Assembly: GCA_905178155.1 (NCBI GenBank)
Contig: CAJINV010000001.1
Span: 62,001 to 126,000 of the forward strand
From: Amoebophrya sp. A120
Taxonomy: Eukaryota; Sar; Dinophyceae; Syndiniales; Amoebophryaceae
Direction of reading: 5' to 3'
Length of the DNA: 64,000 bases
The notes beneath the pieces were generated by a model. That model was not told the DNA's origin. It ran no database searches and saw only the letters and a list, made by a program, of their open reading frames with translations. Both the position numbers and the translations under genes were made by a program. This document shows, piece by piece, positions 1 to 12,475 of the stretch (the stretch's first letter is position 1; each line of letters opens with the position of its first letter).

Positions 1-620
1 GTGGTGGCCAAACGTGATCGCTGCGCTTTTGCTCGGTCGGCCGGAAAATGATGGCCGGGGAGCTCTTGTCCGTCACTTTTTCCCGGGCGAAAAGCGATGG
101 CCAAAAGTGATGGCCAAGGAGCTCTCGGCCACCACTTTTGCCCGATCGGAAAATGATGGCCGAGGAGCTTTCGTCCCTCACTTTTGCCCGACCGGAAGCA
201 AAGCGATGGCCGCCAAAAGTAGTGGCCGAGGAGCTGCTTTTGGGTGGCCATCACCTTGCCTGCCCGAGCGGAAGGTCATTGACGGCCAAGGAGCTCCTGG
301 CCGCCATTTTTGCCCGGGGAGACAGGAAGCAACGTTTGCTCGACCGGAAAGCGATGGCCCAACTCTTGCCCGGCCGGAAAGTGATGGCCAAGGAGCTCGC
401 CGCCCTCACTTTTGCCCGAGTAAAAAGTGATGGCCGAGGAGCTTCTGGCCACCACTTTTGCCCGAGCGAAAAGCAAGGTCAAAAAGTGATGGCCAAGGAG
501 CTCCTCCCGGCCACCCATCACTTTTGCCCGAGCGAAGGCGAAGAGATCGCCGGGGAGCTCTTGGCCATCACCTTTGCCGTGCCGGAAAGTGATGGCCGAG
601 GAGTTGATCCCTGTTTTCGG
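1..620. repeat. Degenerate minisatellite, about 46-50 bp units
   Basis: The stretch is built from imperfect tandem copies containing GATGGCCAAGGAGCTC, then GGCCACCACTTTTGCCCGA, then GCGGAAAA or GCGAAAAG. Units are roughly 46-50 bp and drift by small indels, and the array runs in from the left window edge. The repeat keeps several frames open on both strands, so the predicted proteins there (for example 14-430 and 138-677) are repeat translations. I see no gene in it. Confidence 0.8.
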
Positions 621-834
621 GCGGGAAAACAGGGGCAGTCGGGCTTGTCGACGCTTTCTGTATCAAAATCACACTGAAGTTGATGCGCGGCTTTGTTCTG
701 CGGCTCGCCAGGGCGTGCAGCATAACACTCTGCGCGACGGTATGGCGTACAGATACAGGGGAGGCGTTGAATCTGTTACACGAAGCTTCTAGACGAGACC
801 TTCTAAGCACATTCGTTTAGAATTATTTTTCTAA

Positions 835-1489
835 GTGCCTCCTATAGATTATAGCAAAGGGGGAGGGCAAAGTCGTTTCACTATTATTATAATTATCAGG
901 CTAAAGACCTACATTCTGATCACGTTCATCAACGGCACCGTCGGGACCGTGGATTTCATTCAGAATCTTCTCCTCGGCAACTTTCCCGTGATCTCCAAGG
1001 CCTTGCCCCTCGCCGTCAACGTCGCGCACTTGGTCCAGATTTCCGTGCCGATTATCAGCTTCGCGGGGGCGTACATTGGGTGGCAGTACATTCGGGCGCA
1101 GCGCAGCTACATATCAAATGCAAATCTGTCTGGGTCTGGAAGAGTGGCGGAACTTGTAATGCTGCTCATGCAACACAGGTCCTGTGTTGCATGAGCAGCA
1201 AGAGGAGTCAGTTCTTGGCACGCGGAGAGGGCTTTTGTCATGCGTAACTAGCATCAAGAAGCTCTCAAAAAATCTGTGATGCTAGCACCAGCATCACAGA
1301 CCTGACCGGTCATGCAAAATGTGCTTGATAAGCCCCGACCCTTCCAGACCCAGACATGTTTGCAGTTCATACTACATGGCCAAGTACCACTACGAACAGC
1401 AGAAGCCGCCGCTGCCGCACCCCAGCTTGCCCTGGCCCCCGCCGGCGTTGCCGCCACCCGCGGTGCTGGAGCACATGAGCCGTAAGTAG
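835..1489 (+). CDS. Hypothetical small membrane protein, split by an introner
   Basis: Two exons are proposed, 835-1111 and 1377-1489. Together they are 390 nt, 129 residues if the GTG at 835 were the start; a real start could be further upstream or follow a splice acceptor near 899. Exon 1 encodes two hydrophobic stretches, around TYILITFINGTVGTVDF and VQISVPIISFAGAYIGWQYI, that look membrane-embedded. Exon 2 continues in frame after introner removal with MAKYHYEQQK and a proline-rich tail, ending at TAG 1487-1489. The joined codon is TAC-ATG across the duplicated CTACA. No family recognised. The GTAAGT at 1482 could be a splice donor instead of the gene end, so the 3' end is not certain. 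Confidence 0.5.
1112..1371 (+). mobile_element. Introner, family A (260 bp)
   Basis: The element starts TATCAAATGCAAATCTGTCT and its right end is the inverse complement of the same motif (TIR about 31 bp, core GTCTGGGTCTGGAAG). It is flanked by an exact 5-bp duplication CTACA (1107-1111 and 1372-1376). Removing the element and one copy joins the flanking exons in frame. Internally there is a near-perfect hairpin around 1161-1199 (GCTGCTCATGCAACACAG and its complement). The boundaries do not give GT...AG, so splicing would be non-canonical. Confidence 0.85.
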
Positions 1490-1646
1490 GGGAAATCATA
1501 TTCATATATCATTCTTTTTTTGTAGTGTGCAGCTTATAATTTGAATTTCTGCTAGTGTCATCTACAACTAGTAGGTCTTGGTTGTGATAAAAAAGAATTG
1601 AATTGAAGTACTTCAACAGCGGAACATATACAGAAATCGGAAAAAC

Positions 1647-2951
1647 ATGGCACTACCAATAAAGATAAACTACGCCTCTCCAGGTGAAGTCGAAGCGTTC
1701 CAGAAGAGGTTGCAAGACATGACGGACAAAGACGGCGCTCTGATCATGGAGGTTTCGGTATGGAGTTCTCAAACGTTACATTCTCAACTGTTACATGAAT
1801 TTATGACGCAAGAATGGCAAAAGTGATAGGGCTGATCTTGCGCGTCTTGCATGACAGATTTGGCGCCGATTGTCAGCCTGGTTGGCCCTCTGAGAATTTG
1901 TCACGCGAAGCAGCCTGATGGTGTCGACTCTGAAGGCAATTTTGCATGACAAAAAATCATGCAACAGTTGAGAGCGTAACGCTTGAGAGCGCCACACTCG
2001 GATGACGAGGGATACGAATCCGAATCTTCTTCGGAGGAGGAGAGCGAAGATGATGACGACGAGGATTCTAGGCCGAGCGCCAAGAGGCATCATGGTACGC
2101 ATCAAATGAAGATGAACACGACTGCCAGTGGCGTGGTTGGTAACTCGAGTACTACAAAAACAAATGGCACTACGCGCGGCGTGGTTCCCCCGCAGAAGTC
2201 GCAAAATATTAAGCGGGAGGAGCCCCCACGGGCGATTCTGGAAAAGACCATCATCGATACCAGCGACATCACGATCACGCTGCACAAGATGGACGACCGG
2301 CCGAAAAAAGTGGACCCGTATCCGAACATCGTGACCGCGCCGAATTTGTTTCCCACGTCTAGCACGACGACGAAAAGTACCACTGCGTCGAGCAGCTCTT
2401 CGAAGGACGAAATCGACGCGAAGTTGCGCGCGGCTGGTTCATATCAACTGCAAATATGTGTGGGTCTGGAAACTTGTAATGCTGCGTTGGGAGTAGTGAT
2501 AGTGAATGCTCCTCTGTAAGTAATGCATGGCCAAGCATGAGAAATATGATCTGCCCTTCTTTGTATATGCGTTTTTCGCGGCATGACAAACTGCGTTTTT
2601 GCATGACAGGAAATCGCTTGCTGGTTAGTATGTATGCGTGACAAGCTGGCTGTGTTTTGCATTCGTGGCAGTCCAGGAAAAAAAGAACTGGTGAAGCGAT
2701 CGGATCGGCGAGGTGCGTCAGGGGGCGTCACTCATTCATTCATTCATTCTTGGACACGCATCAGAAACTTTTTGGTTATGCCAGACAAGCATGACAAATC
2801 TCGCAATCTTCCAGACCCAGACGTTTTTGCATTTGATAGCTCATCCAGCACGTCTGCAGTCCACCAGGGTATCGAGCGGAAAAGACCGCGGCAGCCGACG
2901 CAGGCACAACGGTCAGGAGAGCACGGCCATGGTGCTGTCGTGGGGAAGTAG
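1647..2951 (+). CDS. Hypothetical acidic/serine-rich protein with two introners
   Basis: Exons 1647-1758, 2002-2441 and 2844-2951 sum to 660 nt, 219 residues, from ATG 1647 to TAG 2951. The N-terminus begins MALPIKINYASPGEVEAFQK. Residues about 37-60 are strongly acidic and serine-rich (DDEGYESESSSEEE followed by EDDDDED). The middle contains basic and Thr/Ser-rich parts and a segment with ILEKTIIDTSDITITLHKMD. The tail is basic and Gln-rich. The acidic-serine tract suggests a nuclear or RNA/chromatin-associated protein, but no domain is recognised. Both introns are introners (families B and A), and the frame is continuous only when both are removed. Confidence 0.6.
1759..1996 (+). mobile_element. 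Introner, family B (238 bp)
   Basis: The left end TATGGAGTTCTCAAACGTTA continues to CTCAACTGTTACATG; the right end is its inverse complement (CATGCAACAGTTGAGAG...GAGAGCGCCACA). TIR about 38 bp. The flanking duplication is TTCGG/CTCGG, one mismatch. The same family recurs at 31422-31673. Excision joins GTT TCG to GAT GAC in frame. Confidence 0.82.
2442..2838 (+). mobile_element. Introner, family A (397 bp)
   Basis: The element starts TATCAACTGCAAATATGTGT and ends with CAGACCCAGACGTTTTTGCA then TTTGATA. The flanking duplication is GTTCA/GCTCA, one mismatch. It is longer than the other family A copies and contains a short ATTC microsatellite near 2732-2752. Excision joins GGT TCA to TCC AGC in frame. 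Confidence 0.83.
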
Positions 2952-5900
2952 CATGGTATACTTACAAATAGTACAACGCGTGATGAATTCACGACAACGC
3001 GAACTTTTCTTCACACTTCGTCTCTGCAACTCATGTCGTCTGCGGTGCAGTACTAAAAACCGCATTCTGATGAGGTAAAGAGAAAGACGCGATTAAATTC
3101 TAAAATACCTGATGCTGATGTTGAATAATTATTCGGCCTCTCGAGTAGTAGTTCTTGCCATTTTGAATTACTTTGCCGTGTCCGTTTTTGTTGCGAGTTC
3201 TATATTCTTATTGATATATAGATATATAAAGTGCTGCGGTGCCTCGTGGATCGTTCTAGGGATACTTTGTCTTTGCGACTCATGCAGCTACTCCCGATGC
3301 AAATCGATCCGCAAAATGAGCCGGTAACTTCCTGTCCGGCATGATATTTATCATAGTTAATCGCAACGGCCAGCAGAGTCATCAGATGACTCTACATCTG
3401 TTATAGCAGAAGACATCTGTCTCTGGCGGTGGCATGTCTATCTGTCGAGGATGTCCACCAATTAGATATCAAGACTTTTCTGCCCGTTCCGTTTTCATTT
3501 CTTGTCTATAGCGGTCGGGCGGAAAATTTTTGCTGAACTTCACAGCTCTACTGAAAAGATCAACAACAAGAACCTCAATTCTAATTCTTTTCTTTCCTAG
3601 AAAAAAATATATAGTCCTCGTCAGCGAAGTTAGAAATACGCTTCCCCTCCTGCTGGTGCTCTGTAACAGGAATAATCAGTAAGTACCAGTTGTATGCGCA
3701 AGTATCTTTCTTAGCTAATGTTGTTTACAGACTTTCCCGCCCATACATGATAGGTCTGTAAGCAGCGGAAGTTCTGATTGAACTTGTATTCAAGAGCTTT
3801 TTTTTTCGTGCGCAGACCTTCATTCTCCTTCGCCTTTACTTTTGAGCTTCTCTTTTTTCACCCGCACCATGCGTGCGAGATGTGTATCAATTTGGTGTCT
3901 TTGATGCTGGCGAACTACAAGAACTACTTCTTCTGCCTTAATAAAAATTAGAGTACTACAGAAGTGTGCATAGCAAAGTCGAGCAATTGCAAGAGCGAAC
4001 TGTTACTTTGTTGAATTGCAATTAGGTGCTTTTACTTATTATTTGTTGGTATGACGCAATTTATTTAATTTCAATGACCAACGCAACGCAATTTTGTGCT
4101 CATTGCCTTATTTCTTCGCGAAAGGATGGATACGGAAGAGAGAGACGACAGCCAGTTCGTTTTTTGAGGCGCGGCGGCTGTGGAGAAGTGCAAGTAGTCA
4201 ACTGGCGGGGTATGCTGGCCTGTGTAACAAGGCATGATGTCTCTGCTGGGTGTTTTCCGAGTGAAAATGGCGCTACAACAATCGTGGTCACGCCCGAACT
4301 GTAATTCTAATTCTGATACGACTTGCGTCTCAGTCTCGTTCAAGAAAGAAATCGTTGTCGTTGAAATTGAGGTTCCAATTCGATCACTCTGGATCGGCAG
4401 AACAGAGATTTTGTTTATGTATCTTATTTATATGCATGTACTTCTCGACGACACCAGCTCCAGCACGAGGCAGGACTCCTTCTCCTGCATCCGTACAACT
4501 TCAGGAAGGCCAGCCGCACCATCGGCGCGCTGCGTTAGTATAAACACATGTCGGTACCTACTACGTGTCAGTCTACTGTCGGTTTCGTACATTGGTCCTC
4601 TCGAGAAGACAGCTTGATGGATTACGTCCTCGCAATATTCGTTTTCGTCCACTTGAAACATCGTTTCTTTTCGGTGATTTACAACTTCGTCTCGTTCGTC
4701 AAGAAACAGCAGCAGCCATGTCCACAGCTCAAGAAACGGTTTGGTGTGGCAAAATAAATCTACATCTGTTGCAGTTGCAATCCACATTGCAAAAACCGAC
4801 GGCGGCGGAACAAGCTCAGGCGTAGCATTGAACAGCATCTGGTTCATCTTTGTATTTGTTCGTCTTGTAGAAATGTTTATGATTTTTGATGTAGCGAGCG
4901 CCCCCCGAAGGTTTGCTTTCGTTGTGGAAAATGTCGCGAATGATGAAGAAGTTGAAGTTGTGATGTCGTCCTCGGTTTCGTTCATCTGCGACTCGTGATC
5001 GTTTGATGAGATATACTGCAAGAGCCCTTGAGTTAGAATTTTGATTTTCATTTAGGTCTTTGACAATTTCAATCTTTACCTTACCCAGTACCCTGTCCCC
5101 ATTCTCAAGAAGTAATCTCAATCTGTGGTCCTTCCCAAGGATTCACTTCGCTTTGTCTTTTTTTTTGTTATGTATTTTCCAAGTTTGTACCGTTTTTTTA
5201 GAAAAAGCCCATTTTTAAGAAGCTTTACATTTACTAGCAAGATTTTTACCTTGACTGATAGATAGCAGGGTAGACGGCGTATACGTAGGAATAGTGCCAA
5301 TACTCTTCCACGACCACGTTCAATAACATCTCACTCAAGACCTACAACTAGGTTTCCGCAGATACAGCTGCACAAAAACTACACGAAAAGGAGGAGTTCA
5401 TCTGCACTGCAACGACCACGACCACGCACGTCAGCTTCAACATCTCTTCGACTACATCGGGTCGCTCCTCCTGTCACGCCAGTTGGAAGAACATCGACAA
5501 CGAGGACAATGTCAATGGCGCAACCGACCAGGCCGGCGGGGGGCCGACGAGGTGCAGCCGACCGCTCGGCAAGTTCGGCGAGGAATCGTGCGCCGTGCGC
5601 TCCTGCCGCCCACAAGGTACCTAACTCATTCTCAATCTAAGCAACGCACTCGCCACATCACATTCTAGGCGTCACAAATAGGACTAGGTCGCGCAGCACC
5701 AGCGCGAACCTCGTGAGGGCCGGAATGGGCTAGCCACCTCTGTGGTGCCATTTTTGTTCTCCCGTGGCCAGCCCTTGCCTACAAAAATGGATGACACCGC
5801 AGGAGCGCAGCAGACACGCAGCCAATGCCCACGCCGATATCCATGTACGACCTGGAGAGGGAGGCGAAGATGACGCGCGCATGCTAGAGAAGCACGCGCG

Positions 5901-6429
5901 GCTTGTTGCTCACCCTTTTTTATGTTCCCACACTAGCAAGGCACATCGACATCCTGACGTCTATGACGCTAATATGTAGAATCTAGCAGGCTCGCAGCCC
6001 CTCTCTCCGGCGACGTGGTGGCCCGCCACTGCCCGCTAGCGACCTCTGTTGGGGAGGGTCCGGGACTTGTTGCAGCCTCTGTTGCGCCCGGCTCTGCGAC
6101 CTCTCGTCGCAGTGCTGGAGCACGGTTCGACCCACGTCTGTGGGCGGACAAGTGCGACGCCCGCAGCCACCTGTGTGGCGCGGACGTCGCGGCGCGGTCC
6201 CTGCTGCACGCCTCGCTGCTGTATCTAGTAGTAGTACACAAGACGCTGCGAAGCAGCGCAGATACGCCTTTACTTATACAGAGCCGGAGTTCCACCACTG
6301 TGAAGGGTGTGACCTTTTGAGAGCATACAGAGTAAAGCTGGCAGCCGTCGAGGGGCGCCAGCGCTCTGGGGATTTGGGAAGAAGTTTGCGTTCGCGCCAC
6401 GATATAGCAAATTCTACCCAAATTACATC
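2952..6429. other. Intergenic region, no supported gene
   Basis: No ORF here has a recognisable domain, and I could not chain exons. The stretch 2952-5350 is AT-rich with scattered short ORFs on both strands. The longest, 4428-5051 on the minus strand, is unsupported. From about 5370 to 6400 composition shifts to GC-rich with runs such as GGCGCGGACGTCGCGGCGCG, without a clear tandem period. Promoters cannot be placed. Confidence 0.5.
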
Positions 6430-9400
6430 ATGGATCAGGTACCAACAGGGCGGAAGGACCAGGATCCTTGCAAGAACGGGCCGTGTGGTCGTTGTACTGG
6501 CTGCTCCTCCTGTAATTCCTGGTGTTGCTCGGTGACCACAGCCATGTCGTCCTTTACGCTGGTGCAGACACCCAGCGTGGCGATCCACGTGCAAGAATCG
6601 GAGAAAAAGTATGAGAGCGCAGCACAACTCTTCGTCTTTCTCCTCCTCGAGCCCACATACTGTATATTATACAGTATGTGGCTATAATTTGTACTTGCGT
6701 GAAAATGTGATATCTTTACCTCCTAGCGCTAGCACTGTTTGCGCAACACCAGGTCGTTCTGGCATCCAAAGAAACAGTACTATGTGTAATCCTATGCGAA
6801 TTTGTCATGCGAAACCAGCAGCCGAGCCCGAGCCAGCCCGACGCAAGCATGATTTGTATTTTTGTTTATGCCCTTGCTTGCCCTACAAATGACAATGAGG
6901 CGGGGGATAGTCGGATGGACAGTTGTGCACTCTCATAGAAAGCACGATGGGTTTCCGACCTCTGCTCCAGCTCCTCCGTTCTCCGACAAGTCCGAATTTT
7001 TGCCGGACCATTCTGACTATCAACTGCAAATATGTCGGTCTCTGGAATAAACCTGTGATGCTGAATTGCGGATACTGAGTTGTTCAATTGCGCTTGCAAT
7101 GGCAGCCAAGCATGACAAATTTTGATTTTCTTCTCATCCCCCTAGCACGCATTTATTTTTACAAATTGAAATTCCGTTCTTGCACGACAAATAAAGTTCA
7201 GCCTCTCATGCAAAACAAATTTCTCAGCAATCGCAATGCGAATGCGAATGCAAGACACGCATTCCAGACCCAGACACATAATTTGCAATGCATACTCACC
7301 GGGTCCTCGAGGACACCTACGAGTTTATCGACGAGTCGAAAACTAAGAGCTTCCCGCCGAAGATGTCGACGACCCGTGTTGACGAGACACGAAAGAGAAA
7401 GACGCGGGACCCTGACCACGCGGAAGATGTTTCCAGCAAAACTACTGCAGCTACGCCACAATCCTACATGGAACATCAAGGACGGGGGAGGCAGAAGGCA
7501 ACCCGCGAAACAGGGAAGTACGGGGATGAAGCCGATGATCCCGCACTCGTTCGTAGGAGGAAAAAGCAAGCCGCAAGTAGTCCAGATCATGAACTTGACC
7601 AACCGGAACCGCGAGATGATGGAAGTGCAGGCAATGGCCGCGCGCGTGGTGGTTCCAAGCCGCGCAGAGCTTCCAAGGGCAGCGAGGGTGCTTCACCGTC
7701 TCCTGCTTCACCACGCGGACCGCCCGAGTCGATGATTCAACGCCAGTTCTGGGAAGGGTTGCAGAAGAAAAAGCGACAGCGACAGGAAGTACAGCAGGTT
7801 GAGGAAGTTCAAGGTGATAATACAAAGAAAAAACCCACTGCAGGTGAGCAACCTCCAAACGCCGGGGCGGCCGATCCTGATGACCTCGAAGCGGCTCAAA
7901 ACGCTATTCTCGCGCTCGAGAGGGCTCTCAGCTCCGACTCGCTGGACGAGGGGGCGCAGGATTTTCTCGAGCGAACAGATGACGGAAATGAAGATGAAGC
8001 ATCTAACAAGTTCCCCTCTTACCTTCAGTGGATGAGGAAGAGGATGTTGGAGGGTATTACGCCTAGCAGTAACGGTAGCCCTACTACCAATCATGCCACA
8101 CCCGAGAATACTGCGCCGAATTGGTGGCAGCTTCAGGAGCAAGGTTTTAAAAGGAACCTGTACCTGAACTTGCGTTTTTGGCAAATGGTGACAAACGCTT
8201 CTCGTCCCTCCAGTTTTCCTGCCAAGGCCGACAACCTTTACGACGTGTGGCGAAAAGATGAAGGCTTTTCGGCGTGGTTGAAGAAGCAGCAGACGGCTGC
8301 ATGGGCCGACAGTCCAGAGTGGCAGAAAGCGGAAGCTACTTTATGGGGATCCACGACGACGAGCAGTGCTGAAGGACAAGCGGGGCAAAAGCCACTGACC
8401 GAAACTCCTCTCTTTCTGATGGGTTTGGGAGAACAGTTTATGCAGGCGCTCGGTGTCACATTGCAAGACACCCTGATCCTGCACGATTGGGCGTACATAC
8501 TTTCCAAGCATGCCGCCGCCATGGGTTTTTTTTCCCAAGACGAAACCCGAACCAACAAGAACCAACTTCGTCACATTTTTGACGCGGCGGCTGATTTGAT
8601 GTCCGATCCATCTTTGATACAAAAACAGAATGCTGATAGCACCCAGCAGCAGGACGAGTTGGCGAAACCCAAGGAGGTACAAGCAATGGAGACGCTGCTA
8701 CAGCAGCTGGTGAAAGAATTAGGAAAAAGAAAATCAAAAGTTGAAAATGAAAAACAAACCGAGCAAGAAGCAGAAGCTACCCATGTCAACCAGGGCCAAG
8801 GCGAGCACGGGATTAAACAGGAGGAACAGGGACAGCAGATGGACAATATGAATTCGATGAAAAAGAAAATCAAAAAATTAGTGGAAGCACTGGCTCCGAA
8901 GGCGGATACAGATGCGGGCACGCAGCATGAATTTCCTGAGGAAATCTTGCAGGCCGTGAAGGGATTGCGCGACGCCGCCACGAGTTTCACGTCCACGACC
9001 AATGTCAATGACAATGCCGAGGATGGCAAGGCGAATGTCGGGCCACTTGAGAAATTGATTACGGACCTGTCTGTCCCGATTAAAAGCGAGAAGTTGAATG
9101 CGGGCACTTGGATCACCCTGCTGCAGGAAGTCGAGGTGCTTGCTGGTAAGGATCCACCGCCGTGTGAACTAGGCGTCCTGTACAAGGTCACAAATGTCGT
9201 TGATCATGTCGCCAGTGTCGACGGTTTCGGTGATAATAGCGCACAAAAGAACTACGGAGGAGCCGGTGTCGGAACACAAGGGCAGCAGACGGAGATACCG
9301 CCGCTGAACAAGAAGCTCGTGACTCTGGAGCAGGTCCGGCTTCCTGATCATTCTGAGGGCGGGGTGGAGAGCGGCGGGACCAAGAGTTTCACCGTGCTTC

Positions 9401-10911
9401 TCCACGAAAGCGAAACGTCAACCCAATACATGACGTTTGATGAGCGCGCCCCTGTTTGGGTGGAACGAGGCGGAGCAGGAAATGGGGTCGAGCAAATAAA
9501 GAAAATAAAAATCTCTTCAGCGTCCAGCCCCCGCACCCAGGCGGACGCTGTGAAGATCGGGGCTGAAGTTGTCAAGGACGCGTCGAGTACCTCGCTTCAG
9601 CTGTCAGGCCTGAGCGATCTACTTCTTGACGAGTTTGCTGATGTGTTCACCCGTGCGTCCTACGACATCGAACTTGAAAAAAGTGTCCCTGGTGAAAAAA
9701 CGGCGCCACCACCATCACCAAAGACGGCCGGCGCAAAAGTCACTCATGAGGATAGCGAGAGCGGAGGGCCTGGAGGCACTCCCGCTTTGTACGAGGAACG
9801 AAAGCAGAAGACTGCGTCCCATTTGAAGTTTTTCGTTGGCATGCTGCAACAGTTCGCTACAAAGGGCTTGAGCAGCTACACCGGGGACGGGACGAGCCAG
9901 CGTGGTACGACAGGAAGCGGGCCACTTCGTGTCTATCCGATCCAGAAAAATTACATTATCCATCCTGACTTGGCGGAAAACCAGCTCCACAGCGGCATCT
10001 CGTCGCAAGAAGAACGGAGTCCGAGCGAGCCTGTGCTCCGCCACCAGGCGGGGAAAGGTCTCCAGGCCCGACGGGTGGATGCTGAAGTCTTCTTCTCGAC
10101 TATCACCGGACACGGGCAACCTGAACTACAGCGACCTGCCCCCCTCCGCGTGTTTGTGTGGCATTTTCTTCGCCTCCTTGATGCCGTATTGCACGTGCAT
10201 CACCCAGTAAAAATACAGATCAAGGACGACTCAGCGGCAGGCGAGGAAGGAGGTACCAGCAGGGGGATTGGGCTGGCGGAGATCAGTAACTCTCTTCCTA
10301 GCACGGATCCTGGCCAACAAAGAGTTCCTGACCTGTCTCCCGTTATTGCGCCATTGAGGCACAGCGGGACTTTAAAGGCTGTGCTTGCGGTAAAAAATGC
10401 AGTGATTAACCAGTTTCGCAGCGTGGCGCAAGCTCTCCCGAAAGATGGCGAGCCGCAAGATGAAGACGTGGAGCCGCTCGAGAAGGGGTTGGAAGAGGTA
10501 GCACGTGTGCAGGATATCTTCCAAAAGCAACTACAGGAACAAATTTCCCAGCGTGGAACATGCAGCGCACATCAAAGCCGCACGGTTGCACTTTCGACAG
10601 CGTCCTCTTGGCTGCAGCGCGCGTCGTCACCACAAAATGGGACGAGCCTGTATTTTTCGAAAGAGGAACAACGAGGCCGAGGACCCCAGTCTTTGGCAGA
10701 TTACGTTACTAACAATGCCACCTCCGACGTCCTCGCGCTGCCGCCCCAGCAGAGGACACAAGAAATGTCCATGTCCTTCACCCAGATACAAGAAAAAAGA
10801 AGTTTTTCATATTCATCATCACCTCAGGAGTATCGGGCTCACGCTAGTCTATTGCCTCCGGGACCATATGAGCCGCAAAAAATGCCTCACAATCTGCCAC
10901 ATAATTTTTGA
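6430..10911 (+). CDS. Large low-complexity hypothetical protein with two introners
   Basis: Exons 6430-6609, 6943-7017 and 7300-10911 sum to 3867 nt, 1288 residues. The start is ATG 6430 (MDQVPTGRKDQDPCKNGPC), followed by a short Cys cluster (CGRCTGCSSCNSWCC). Exon 2 supplies HDGFPTSAPAPPFSDKSEF and exon 3 continues RVLEDTYEFIDESKTKSF. The remainder is rich in Glu, Lys, Gln and Gly, with probable coiled-coil around residues 540-640 (KELGKRKSKVENEKQTEQEA) and a basic Arg/Lys-rich N-terminal third. Residues about 650-800 look more ordered (ELGVLYKVTNVVDHVASVDG). No family recognised; cell location cannot be inferred. The reading frame is uninterrupted for 3.6 kb in exon 3. Confidence 0.7.
6610..6937 (+). 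mobile_element. Introner, family F (328 bp)
   Basis: The left end TATGAGAGCGCAGCACAACT pairs with a right end whose complement is TATGAGAGTGCACAACTG. The flanking duplication is AAAAG/GAAAG, one mismatch. Excision joins GAG AAA AAG to CAC GAT GGG in frame. The interior holds a perfect 29-bp palindrome at 6652-6680. I recognised this copy only from the shared TAT...ATA and 5-bp rule, so it is less certain than family A. Confidence 0.65.
7018..7294 (+). mobile_element. Introner, family A (277 bp)
   Basis: Left end TATCAACTGCAAATATGTCG; right end CATTCCAGACCCAGACACAT then AATTTGCAATGCATA. The flanking duplication is CTGAC/CTCAC, one mismatch. Excision joins CAT TCT GAC to CGG GTC in frame. Confidence 0.8.
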
Positions 10912-12475
10912 CTGCCATTGTTCGAAAGATAAGAATGCGCCATGTTGTCTTTGCGTAGTGCACGACGCGCGCCGCGCAGTGCGCGCAACAGCCGGCATTT
11001 GCGCCCGGGAGGACTGCGTAGCAGACCCTCGCGCCGTCCCCTCCTCCCGACTTTGTTGCCGCTGCCTCTCTGCAACAGGAGAACGCGACCAGACCCAGCG
11101 CCCGAGGCTCGGCAGCACTTCCCTCCATTGCCAGCCTTCCGTCGGCTGCCCAGAAGATAGGCCTTACGGCCTTTCCAATTTTGCAGGCCGCGCCAAGAAC
11201 GAGGCGCGCTCCCCTTCGCGAATGCCGTCTCTTGGATCAGGGTACGCTCGGACTCACGCACGCTTCGTGCGGAGGTGCGACGACCGTGCCAAGGTTCTGC
11301 CGCGTCGCCCGCGGGAAATCTGTCGCGGCGCCCAGGCTCACAGGGAGGCTTCGCGAAATCCGCCAAAAAGATTTTTTTTTTTTTAAATCTCGCGGAGAAC
11401 CCGACCTCCGATTCCGGAAAATGCGCGACAAAGCCCCCGCAAGGTTCTGCCCAAACAGAAAATCCAGGTCACGAAAACGGCCGCAAAATCCGCTGCAAAA
11501 ACGCCCGCAAAAAAAATTTTGGCGCTGCAAAAATCGCCCGCAAAATCACCCGCAAAAACTGCCTTAAAATCCGAAAACGCAAAAACAATCCCAAATCCAC
11601 TGTAAAAATTTTGCGGCAGTTTTTCGCAGCAGTTTTTCGGCTCGCCAAAAATTTTTTGCGGCAGTTTTGGCGGTCGATTTTTTGGCAGGCTTTCGGAGAA
11701 GGAGAAATTTTTGGCGGGCGATTTTGCGGCAGTTTTCGAGCCACCAAAAATTTTTTGCGGCCGGCAGTGTTTTGCGGCCGATTCTGCATTACCTGCAGAG
11801 AGGGCAGATGGCGTGGCCGGCTACGCGTTCGCCTTACCTTCGGCCACGCCGAGCGAATTTTGTACCGCCCCGGCAAAAGTTACAAGCTGCTTTGCCTTTG
11901 CCTCAAGAATGGCTGGGCGCGGGCGCGTGGCCCGCGCCCGCGCCGGTCAAATCAGGCGCCCGGCCCTGTAGCTGCGCGCAGCCTTACCGCCGGCGCGGCA
12001 ATTGATTCACACATGGCAAGGGTATTTCGGTAGCCCGCTCACACCCGAAGCGTCACGCAGAGGGACCGCGGCGCCCCCCCGGCCCCGGAATATGGCAGGT
12101 TGGGGCACCGTTATCGTGTGTCGGCGCTTTCGTGGGGCGGCAGCAACCAATGCCCCTGTTGCGTTTTGGGATCCCCCAGCCTTCGGCTGGTAGCACAAAG
12201 GGGCGGCGTGTTTCGGTGTGCATTCGCGCCCCGACCCTTTTAGAACGAAGGGCCGCGCTGGGGCTCTTGCAGAGACTAAAGAGAAGCCCCCGCAGCAGCG
12301 CTCTTTCGCTTAATTTGGCCCTGGCATTGGTTTCGCAGTTGAAAATTTTGAGGCAGATTTTGAGGCAGATTCTGGGCATGATACGACGCGACCAAGGAGC
12401 AACTGGGAGCATCTGGAGGATGTTAGGGCCTGGGCCGGAGCGCGTCTAGCCGACGCTAAAGCGGGCATCCAGCCG
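10912..12475. other. GC-rich intergenic region
   Basis: Overlapping ORFs in several frames on both strands reflect composition. No domain or exon chain was found. It includes the inverted motif arrays at 11455-11780 described separately, and a small direct repeat of GAGGCAGATT near 12349-12372. Confidence 0.5.
11455..11780. repeat. Head-to-head arrays of a CGCAAAAAC-type motif
   Basis: From about 11460 to 11575 the + strand repeats CCGCAAAA and CGCAAAAAC every 11-18 bp. From about 11605 to 11780 the complement dominates (TTTTTTGCGGCAGTTTT). The two halves can pair over roughly 300 bp as an imperfect hairpin. The period is irregular, so this is a simple degenerate repeat rather than a recognised element. 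Confidence 0.6.

Noticed and set aside
4428-5051. 207-codon minus-strand ORF
   Set aside because: No domain, no plausible exon partners, and low-complexity Ser/Thr stretches; all other genes in the window are on the + strand.
8571-9191. 206-codon minus-strand ORF
   Set aside because: It is the shadow of the continuous 3.6 kb + strand exon, with Cys/Ser-rich sequence typical of antisense frames.
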